Shown here: piece by piece, positions 25,159-31,824 of the stretch
Position numbering within the stretch: the first letter of the stretch is position 1
Layout: every line of letters starts with the position of its first letter
Source: Phycisphaerae bacterium
GTDB taxonomy: Bacteria > Planctomycetota > Phycisphaerae > Phycisphaerales > SM1A02
Assembly: GCA_016795065.1 (NCBI GenBank)
Contig: JAEUIU010000058.1
Location: 62,001 to 126,000 of the forward strand
Direction: 5' to 3'
DNA: 64,000 nt
Made by a program: the position numbers and the translations under genes
The notes under the pieces: model-generated
Databases searched by the model: none
Seen by the model: the letters and a program-made list of their open reading frames with translations, nothing else
Told to the model about the DNA's origin: nothing

Positions 25159-25652
25159 CCAGAGAACCACAGAGGCACAGAGGGCACAGAGACGGCACAG
25201 AGGAGAGGAGCGATGGGGGGACCGAGCAAGCCCGGGCTGCACGCAGACCTCACCGAGGAGATCATTGGTGCCGCGATTGAGGTGCATCGTGTGCTCGGCC
25301 CAGGACTTCTGGAATCCGCATACGAAGCATGCCTATGCCAAGAACTCTCGCTGAGGAACATCCGATGCGACCGACAGATCGAGCTCCCGATTCAATACAA
25401 AGGCATCGAGATACGTCCGGCATTTCGGATGGACCTCGTCGTCGACAATCGCGTGGTCATCGAAGTGAAGGCGGTCGATGCCCTCGACCCTATCCACGAA
25501 GCTCAACTCCTGACATACCTGAGGCTTTCTCAACTTCAGGTTGGACTTCTCCTGAACTTCAAGGTCCCCTTCTTGCGTAACGGCGTTCGCCGACTCTCCC
25601 TCTGAATTCTCTGTGCATCCTCTGTGCCCTCTGTGCCTCTGTGGTTCTCTGG
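25159..25652. mobile_element. 494-bp inverted-repeat element carrying a GxxExxY gene
   Basis: Left end 25159-25202 and right end 25609-25652 are inverted copies matching at 41 of 44 bases, the outer 33 perfectly. Both consist of CACAGAG(G) units at 8-11-base spacing, beginning CCAGAGAACCACAGAGGCAC. The only gene inside is the GxxExxY protein gene, filling nearly all of the interior. No clear target duplication flanks it. The element fits exactly between the E1beta stop (25154) and the E2 start (25666). No transposase is present, so any movement would rely on the internal protein or on another enzyme. Confidence 0.75.
25213..25605 (+). CDS. GxxExxY protein (PD-(D/E)XK nuclease-fold family)
   Basis: A 130-residue protein of the GxxExxY family. 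The naming motif is seen in VLGPGLLESAYEACL. A restriction-nuclease-like core follows: RMDLVVDNRVVIEVKAVDAL, with the Asp and the E-x-K residues expected for a PD-(D/E)XK active site, so the catalytic residues look intact. Its biological role is unknown. The ATG at 25213 lies 10 bases after the left inverted repeat, and the stop is 3 bases before the right one, so gene and repeats form a unit. Codon use is less GC-biased than in the neighbours (AGA, ATA and TTC-CAA-type codons), consistent with transfer. It is on the same strand as the surrounding operon. Confidence 0.9.
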   Translation: MGGPSKPGLHADLTEEIIGAAIEVHRVLGPGLLESAYEACLCQELSLRNIRCDRQIELPIQYKGIEIRPAFRMDLVVDNRVVIEVKAVDALDPIHEAQLLTYLRLSQLQVGLLLNFKVPFLRNGVRRLSL

Positions 25653-25665
25653 GCGGATCAACACC

Positions 25666-27021
25666 ATGGCCGGACTCAAGCAACCCGCTGACAAGTCGCA
25701 CTTCCTCCTCCCCGACCTTGGTGAGGGCGTCCACGAAGCTGAGCTGATCAAGTGGCGTGTCACGCCCGGTCAGGTCATTAAGGAGATGGACATCCTTGCC
25801 GAGATGGAGACCGACAAGGCGTTGGTCGAAGTCCCGAGCCCGTGGGGTGGGACCATCAAGGAGCTATGCGGCAAGGAGGGCGAGATCATGCACGTCGGCA
25901 AGGTGCTGGTCCGCTACGACATCGGTGGCGGAGCCAAGGCCGCCGCGCCCGCTGCTGCCGCTCCGGCCGCGAAGGCAGCGGCCCCTGCTCCTGCCGCCGC
26001 CGCTGCGAAGGAAGGCGAAGACGCCGGCACGGTCGTCGGCAACGTCTCGGGCACGCTCACGGTGAGTGACCGTTTCGCCCGCCGCGCGGCGGAACATGTC
26101 GAGGCGGCAACCACCAACGGAAAGGCCCTCGCGACCCCGGCCGTCCGCCGCATTGCCCGCGAACTCAAGGTCGACATCAATCGCATCCCCGGCACTGGTC
26201 GCGGCGGTCGCGTCACCGCCGGCGACATCGAGCGAGCCGCAACTGGCAAGGCCCCGTCCGCGACTCCGGTCGCACGTGCGTCGGCCGCACCCGCCGAGCG
26301 AAGCCCGGCACCCGCCCCAGTCATCTCCGGCGACGGCATCGCGGCCCGGATCCCCTTCCGTGGCGTGCGCCGCAAGATCGCACAGGCGCTCGACCTCTCG
26401 GTCAAGACCGCCGTCCACTTCACGGTTGTCGACGAGGCCGACGTCACCGCCCTGGACAAGAAGCGGAAGGAATACTCGAACGTCCTCGGCCAGAAGCTCT
26501 CGCTCCTGCCCTTCATCATGCTGGCGGTGACGAAGGCTCTCAGGAAGCACCCGACGGTCAACTGCAACGTCGACGACGCGAACGAGGAGATCCTCATCAA
26601 GAGCGTCATCAACCTCGGCTGCGCGGTCGACACGGATCATGGCCTCATGGTGCCGGTCATCCACGGCGCCGACCAGAAGAGCCTGGTGCAGTTCGCCGAC
26701 GCTGTGAAGGACCTCGCCGCGAAGTGCCAGAATCGCACCATCGCCCGCGAGCAACTCACCGGCGGCACCTTCACCATCTCCAACGTCGGCAGCTACGGCG
26801 GCATGTTCGCGACGCCGATCATCAACTATCCCGAGATCGCCATCCTCGCGGCAGGTCGGGCGAAGGAGAAGGTGCTCGTCAAGCACGGCCAGTTCTACGC
26901 CGGCCACGTCCTGCCGCTGTCGCTCTCCTGCGACCACCGCGTGATCGACGGGGCGGAGGGCGCCCGGTTCCTGAACACAGTCGTCAAGCTGCTTGAGGAT
27001 CCGGCGTCGCTGGTCGGGTGA
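25666..27021 (+). CDS. 2-oxo acid dehydrogenase E2 (lipoyl acyltransferase)
   Basis: The core acyltransferase of the complex, 451 residues. The lipoyl domain lies at the N-terminus with the lipoylated lysine Lys51 in EMETDKALVEVPSPWGG. An Ala/Pro-rich linker follows, then the peripheral-subunit-binding domain (ATPAVRRIARELKVDINRIPGTGRGGRVTAGDIERA). After a second linker comes the catalytic domain ending in SCDHRVIDGAEGARFL, where His424 and Asp428 are the expected active-site pair. There is a single lipoyl domain, as in branched-chain E2. The ATG is 13 bases past the right end of the GxxExxY element. It converges on a minus-strand kinase gene with only 9 bases between them. Confidence 0.95.
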   Translation: MAGLKQPADKSHFLLPDLGEGVHEAELIKWRVTPGQVIKEMDILAEMETDKALVEVPSPWGGTIKELCGKEGEIMHVGKVLVRYDIGGGAKAAAPAAAAPAAKAAAPAPAAAAAKEGEDAGTVVGNVSGTLTVSDRFARRAAEHVEAATTNGKALATPAVRRIARELKVDINRIPGTGRGGRVTAGDIERAATGKAPSATPVARASAAPAERSPAPAPVISGDGIAARIPFRGVRRKIAQALDLSVKTAVHFTVVDEADVTALDKKRKEYSNVLGQKLSLLPFIMLAVTKALRKHPTVNCNVDDANEEILIKSVINLGCAVDTDHGLMVPVIHGADQKSLVQFADAVKDLAAKCQNRTIAREQLTGGTFTISNVGSYGGMFATPIINYPEIAILAAGRAKEKVLVKHGQFYAGHVLPLSLSCDHRVIDGAEGARFLNTVVKLLEDPASLVG

Positions 27022-27030
27022 GCGTATGCA

Positions 27031-30000
27031 TCACTCCGGTGCGCCCTCGGACTCGCTCCCGCTCCGGCGATTCTCCGTCGACCGGTCGTCGTAGACCCGC
27101 ACCAACCCGTCGCTGGACGCGACCGCGAGGCGGTGTCCGTCCGCGCTGAAGGAGATGCCGCGCACCGTGCCGGAGAGGGCACGCATCGAGGCAATGTGCT
27201 CGCGCGTGCGCGGATCGAAGAGGGCGAGGCTTCCAAACCAGGTGCCCGCGACGAGCCGTGAACCATCCGGCGAAAGGGCGAGACTGGTCACGAACTGCCT
27301 CGCCTCGCGCATCACCGCGAGTTCCTGTCCCGTCGCGGTCGACCAGACCCGCACGGTCTGGTCGCGCGAGCCGGTGAAAAGTTCGCTGTCGTCGCCACCC
27401 CACACCGCGGCAAAGACGTCCCACTCGTGGCCGAGAAGCACGCGCGGCCGCTCCGGATCGTTCAGCGACCAGATCCGCACCGAACCGTCGCGCGAGGTCG
27501 ACGCGACGCGCGTCCCGTCGTGGCTGAAGGCAACATTGGTCACGCGATCGACGTGGCCGACCAACGTGCGGACGTGGGCAGCCATCGCGACGTCCCAGAT
27601 CCGCACCGTGCCATCGTCGCTCGCCGATGCGAGCAGCGTTCCGTCCGGACTGAAGCTCACCGCCCAGACGTCGCTGGTGTGCCCGACGAGCCTCGCCCGT
27701 TCCGCGCCGGTGATCGGATCCCAGAGTCGCACCGTGTCGTCGCTCCCGGCGGTCGCCACTTTGGTGCCGTCGGGTGAGAACTCCGCGTCGTACAGGTCGG
27801 CGCCTTCGCCACGCAGGATCGAGACGGCCTCGAAGCTGTCGGCATCGGAGATGTTGGCCGTTCCGTCCGCGGAAGCGCTCACCATCCGAGCGACCCGCCC
27901 CTCCTCCAACGATGGGTCGAAGCTGACCGAGAGCACGCGGCCCTCATGGAGCTTGAACAAGCGCAGGTTCGCGGAAAGCTCACCGCGTCCGTTCCACATC
28001 CTCACCGACCCGTCCCACGAACTGGAAAGCAATCGCCCATCGTCGGCGAAGAACGCCAGGTCGAAGACCCCCTCGGAGTGTCCTATGAAGTGGCCGAGCA
28101 GATCGGTGCTCGGCAAGGCGACGAGGGTGATCACGCCGTTGCCCTGCCCGACGGCGATCCGGCTGCCGTCGCCGCTCATGGCCAACGAACGGATGAGACT
28201 CACCCTGTCGCGCATCACCAATCGGGTGACTTCGTTCCCGCCGGCGATGGAACGAATCGAGACCTGGCCATTTGCCAATCCGATGGCCACGCGATCGAGA
28301 TCGCTTCGCACCAGCACAGCGCCGACGTCCATGTCCGCGGTCCACTCCCGCAGCAAGGCGAGTGATCGCGAATCTCGCTCCTGAATCGTCCGACCAGACC
28401 ACATCACCTGCGATCTCCCGTTCGCGGCCGTGGTGATCCCATCGATGTCGCCGGATTCCGCGCGTACGACCCGGGCTACGGTGTCGAGGCCCAGATCCCA
28501 GCGAAGCAGTTCGCCGCGGTCGGTCACGAGGACCACCGCATTGCCGTCGGTCGGGCTCACCTTCGTGCACTCGCCATGCGAGTGATCCAACGTCCGCTCC
28601 ACGTCGCCGCTCGCGACCGAGCGCACCAAAACGCGGCGATCCCGCGTGACCAGCACGACCCGCTCACCGTCGGCGACGATGGCCGCCCAGATGACCTGAT
28701 CGGCGATCGCTTCGGCGAAGGACATCGGCTCAAGATCCGGAAGCGACCAGACGCCGACGCCGCCATCACGAGCAACCGTCACGACCCGATTCGTCCGTTC
28801 GAATGCCGCCATCGACAGGATGTTGAGGCGATGGGCGTCAACGCCCCGCTCGCTTTGGGTGATGAATCCGTTCAGCAGGCGCCACTCCCAGCCGCGATGC
28901 TCAATCGGCGCCGCTTCGAGCAGTTGGGACATGTGAGAGCTGTCGCCGTAGAGTTGGGCCGAGATCGCGCCGGTGATGCTGGCGACGTAACTCTTACGAA
29001 GTGCCGTGTCGCGTTCGTCGTTGGCCTTCTGCTCGGCGGCAATGCGCTGCTCAAGCTCCTCACCAGCCCTCAGTGCGGCCACGATGCTGATGCCTGTCGC
29101 GGCGATGAGAGCGGCCGCGACGATCATCGCAGACAGCACCACCGCCCGATTGCGTCGGGCAAAGAGTCGCAACTGATAGAGAATTGTCGGCGACCGGGCC
29201 TCGATCGTCTCGTGGTCAAGGTAGCGCCGGATGTCGGTCCCAAACGCGGCGACCGTGCGATAGCGGCGCTCAGGGTCCTTCTCGATCGCCTTGAGAACGA
29301 TCGCCTCAAGGTCGCCGCGCAGCCTGGCGTCGATCGCGCTGGGACGGGTCGGCGCCACGTCGTGGATGATGCGGAGGGCCTCCGGAACCGGAAGCGAACC
29401 GAGGTCGTGAGGCGTGCGCCGACAGAGAAGTTCATACAGGAGGACACCCAGCGAGTACACATCGGTACGGGCGTCAACGACGGCGTTTGGCGTGCACTGC
29501 TCGGGACTCATCGCATTCAGCGTGCCGACGATCTGGCCCATCGTGGTGTGGCTTCCGCGAACATCCTCGCCGATCGAGCGGGCGATGCCGAAGTCGATGA
29601 CCCGCGGCGCGCCGCTCGCGTCGACGAGCACGTTGCCGGGCTTGAGGTCGCGGTGAATGACCCCGTTCTGATGCCCGTGCTGTACCGCGTCGCAGACCTG
29701 CACCATGAGTTCGAGTCGCTTCGCGAGATCGAGGTTGCCGCTCTCGGCGTACTGGGTCAGCGTTTGGGCCGACTCGATGTACTCCATCGCAAAGAATGGG
29801 ATCGCCCCAGCCCCATCGTCGAAGGTGCCCGCCTCGAAGATCTGGGCGATGCCCGGATGTCGGAGCCTGGCCAGCACCTCGGTCTCGAACTCGAAGCGCC
29901 GAAGGGCGGCGGTGCCGGCCATGCTCCGCCGCAGGATCTTGAGGGCGACGCGCCGCCGAGGCAGCTCCTGGGTCGCCTCGTAGACCGCCGCCATGCCGCC

Positions 30001-30273
30001 AACACCAATGAGGCGTTCGATGCGAAAGCCGGGAACGGAGGGAAGTCCCGGACTTGCGTCGGCCTGCCGGGTCCGCTCGCGCACCGCGTTGCCGATCGGC
30101 GATTCGAGGAAGCCGTCGGTCCTCGAGAGCGCACCTAACAGTTGGCGCACCCGATCGAGCAGCTCGGTGTCGCCCGCGCACAGCCGTTCGGCCTCGGCGG
30201 CTCGCAGCGGCTCCTCGATGGCCACGAGTCGCTTGAGGATGCCGTGAGCCCGGCGGGCAACCGACTCACCCAC
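27031..30273 (-). CDS. Membrane serine/threonine kinase with WD40 propeller
   Basis: A 1080-residue receptor-like kinase of the planctomycete type. The kinase domain spans about residues 83-350: LIGVGGMAAVYEA, catalytic-site Lys112 in VALKIL, HRDLKPGN near 207 and DFG near 227, all canonical. A single membrane helix (VVLSAMIVAAALIAATGISIVAAL) near 360 is followed by a coiled segment and then many WD40 repeats to the C-terminus, with units such as VWAVSFSPDGTLLASASDDGTVRIWD. The start is a GTG at 30273 overlapping the last 8 bases of the sigma factor gene, which shows translational coupling. The partner sigma factor and the kinase probably belong to one signalling unit; targets are unknown. 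Confidence 0.9.
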   Translation of the reverse strand: MGESVARRAHGILKRLVAIEEPLRAAEAERLCAGDTELLDRVRQLLGALSRTDGFLESPIGNAVRERTRQADASPGLPSVPGFRIERLIGVGGMAAVYEATQELPRRRVALKILRRSMAGTAALRRFEFETEVLARLRHPGIAQIFEAGTFDDGAGAIPFFAMEYIESAQTLTQYAESGNLDLAKRLELMVQVCDAVQHGHQNGVIHRDLKPGNVLVDASGAPRVIDFGIARSIGEDVRGSHTTMGQIVGTLNAMSPEQCTPNAVVDARTDVYSLGVLLYELLCRRTPHDLGSLPVPEALRIIHDVAPTRPSAIDARLRGDLEAIVLKAIEKDPERRYRTVAAFGTDIRRYLDHETIEARSPTILYQLRLFARRNRAVVLSAMIVAAALIAATGISIVAALRAGEELEQRIAAEQKANDERDTALRKSYVASITGAISAQLYGDSSHMSQLLEAAPIEHRGWEWRLLNGFITQSERGVDAHRLNILSMAAFERTNRVVTVARDGGVGVWSLPDLEPMSFAEAIADQVIWAAIVADGERVVLVTRDRRVLVRSVASGDVERTLDHSHGECTKVSPTDGNAVVLVTDRGELLRWDLGLDTVARVVRAESGDIDGITTAANGRSQVMWSGRTIQERDSRSLALLREWTADMDVGAVLVRSDLDRVAIGLANGQVSIRSIAGGNEVTRLVMRDRVSLIRSLAMSGDGSRIAVGQGNGVITLVALPSTDLLGHFIGHSEGVFDLAFFADDGRLLSSSWDGSVRMWNGRGELSANLRLFKLHEGRVLSVSFDPSLEEGRVARMVSASADGTANISDADSFEAVSILRGEGADLYDAEFSPDGTKVATAGSDDTVRLWDPITGAERARLVGHTSDVWAVSFSPDGTLLASASDDGTVRIWDVAMAAHVRTLVGHVDRVTNVAFSHDGTRVASTSRDGSVRIWSLNDPERPRVLLGHEWDVFAAVWGGDDSELFTGSRDQTVRVWSTATGQELAVMREARQFVTSLALSPDGSRLVAGTWFGSLALFDPRTREHIASMRALSGTVRGISFSADGHRLAVASSDGLVRVYDDRSTENRRSGSESEGAPE
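30134..30146 (+). repeat. Dispersed CTAACRNYTSG word, copy 8 (GG variant)
   Basis: CCTAACAGTTGGC, antisense within the WD40 kinase gene, giving CAA-CTG-TTA-GGT in its frame. Confidence 0.5.
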
Positions 30274-30844
30274 GTCCGCCGCCCTCGCCGAGCCGGCAGT
30301 AAAGCCATGCCTTCGCGCAGACCCAGTCTCGATCGACACTGCGGGTGCTGATGGCCAGGTACTCGGCGATCTCGTCGTTGGAGAGTCCGCCGTAGAAGCG
30401 GAGTTCGACGATCTGGGCCTGTCGCGGGTCGAGGTCGGCAAGCTCACCTAACGCTTCGTCCACGGCGAGCACGTCGACGTCGATTCCGGCCGCGGCCAGT
30501 TCCATCGACTCCAGCGGCACCCGCACCAACTTGCCTCCGCGCTTCTCGGCATCACGGGCCCGGGCATGGTCGATGAGGATCCGGCGGATGACCCTCGCCG
30601 CCACCGCGAAGAAGTGAAGCCGGTCGCGCCAGTCGGTCGAGCGCTGGTCGATGAGCCTCAGATACGCCTCGTTGGCGAGGGCCGTCGGATTGAGGGTGTG
30701 GCCGTCACGTTCGCTCCGCATCTGATGCGACGCAAGCCGGCGCAGGTCGTCGTAGATCGCCGCCAGCAGCGCATCGACATCGCCCCGCTCACCGGACGAG
30801 GCGGCGCGGAGCAGTTGCGTGACGCTGGAGGAGGGCTCGCTCAT
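30266..30844 (-). CDS. ECF-type sigma factor (SigX6/TIGR02999-like)
   Basis: A 192-residue sigma factor of the type paired with kinases in planctomycetes and acidobacteria. Region 2 contains DDLRRLASHQMRSERDGHTLNPTALANEAYLRL and LHFFAVAARVIRRILIDHARAR; region 4 contains LDPRQAQIVELRFYGGLSNDEIAEYLAISTRSVDRDW, the DNA-binding helix. No anti-sigma gene is adjacent. Instead the stop codon overlaps the start of a WD40 kinase gene, so phosphorylation-based control is a reasonable inference. Confidence 0.93.
   Translation of the reverse strand: MSEPSSSVTQLLRAASSGERGDVDALLAAIYDDLRRLASHQMRSERDGHTLNPTALANEAYLRLIDQRSTDWRDRLHFFAVAARVIRRILIDHARARDAEKRGGKLVRVPLESMELAAAGIDVDVLAVDEALGELADLDPRQAQIVELRFYGGLSNDEIAEYLAISTRSVDRDWVCAKAWLYCRLGEGGGRG
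30448..30460 (+). repeat. Dispersed CTAACRNYTSG word, copy 9
   Basis: CCTAACGCTTCGT, antisense within the sigma factor gene, giving GAA-GCG-TTA-GGT. Confidence 0.6.
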
Positions 30845-30855
30845 CGTTCGGCCGG

Positions 30856-31776
30856 CTATTTGGTGCCGATCTCAAGGGCTTTGTGCAAGAACCCAATCGT
30901 CGCATTCCACGCCGACTGGGCTGCGATCTTGTTCTTGCCTTCGCGCCCGGACTGTTGACGCAGGAAGCCGTGCCCGGCGCCCTCGTACACGTTCGGCTGG
31001 AAGTGCTTCGCCGCCTCGGCCGCCAGGGTCTTCGTCCTCTCGACCGTCGAGGTGACCCGGGCATCGTCGCCACCGTAGAAGCCCGCCACCGGACACGTGA
31101 TGGCGGCGATCGCTTCTTTCGAGTCCGGCGCGGTGCCGTAGTAAACGACCGCGCCGTCGAGGGCCGGTTGGTTCGTGGCCCAGGTCCATGCGGTCGTGCC
31201 GCCCCAGCAGAAGCCCACGCAGGCGACCTTGTTGGTGGCAGCGGGCAATTGGATCGCATACTCGCGGGCCGCGTTGAGTCTTGTCACGACCTCGTCCGCG
31301 CCGAGAGTACGGATCGCCTCGCCGACCTTGTCGCCCTCAAACGAATCGGTCGCCCCGCCGTTGGGTCCCTTGCCTGAGAGAAGGTCCGGCGCCACTGCAA
31401 TGAAACCTTCGGCGGCGAGCTGATCGGCGACGCCGCGCACCCAATCGGTCATACCGAAGATCTCATGGATGACGATGACGACCGGCGCCTTGTCCTTCCG
31501 CTCGGGATAGCTGATCCAAGTCTTCAGCCCCTCGACCTTTCCGCCCGCATCAGGTCCGCCAAGGGGGACCGTGACCCACTCGCCGTGACGCGGCGACCCG
31601 GTGAGTGCCTTCATCGCTCCGGCCTCTTCAGGGGGCAGCGCGTGAGGTGCAGCCGAACCGGAGGCCGGTGGCGCCACCGGCGGCACGGCGGGCTTCACGG
31701 CGGGTGGAGCGACAGCCGCAAGCGAGGTGAGAAATCCGACGGAGATGACAGCAGACAGCGCGAGACGGTGACGCAT
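30856..31776 (-). CDS. Exported dienelactone-hydrolase family protein
   Basis: An alpha/beta hydrolase of the dienelactone hydrolase family. The catalytic triad is visible: Cys190 in GFCWGG, Asp in YGGDDARV and His in GAGHGFLRQ. The upstream VVIVIHEIFGMTDWVRGVADQLAAEGF is typical. The ATG at 31776 begins a signal-peptide-like segment (LALSAVISVGFLTSLAAVA) followed by a proline-rich stretch, so the enzyme is probably periplasmic, which is unusual since most family members are cytoplasmic. It lies 11 bases upstream of the sigma-factor start on the same strand. Substrate unknown. Confidence 0.88.
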   Translation of the reverse strand: MRHRLALSAVISVGFLTSLAAVAPPAVKPAVPPVAPPASGSAAPHALPPEEAGAMKALTGSPRHGEWVTVPLGGPDAGGKVEGLKTWISYPERKDKAPVVIVIHEIFGMTDWVRGVADQLAAEGFIAVAPDLLSGKGPNGGATDSFEGDKVGEAIRTLGADEVVTRLNAAREYAIQLPAATNKVACVGFCWGGTTAWTWATNQPALDGAVVYYGTAPDSKEAIAAITCPVAGFYGGDDARVTSTVERTKTLAAEAAKHFQPNVYEGAGHGFLRQQSGREGKNKIAAQSAWNATIGFLHKALEIGTK

Positions 31777-31824
31777 CACCTCATTGTGTCCCCCGACTCG
31801 TCGACCCGCCATCCGAATCCTCCA

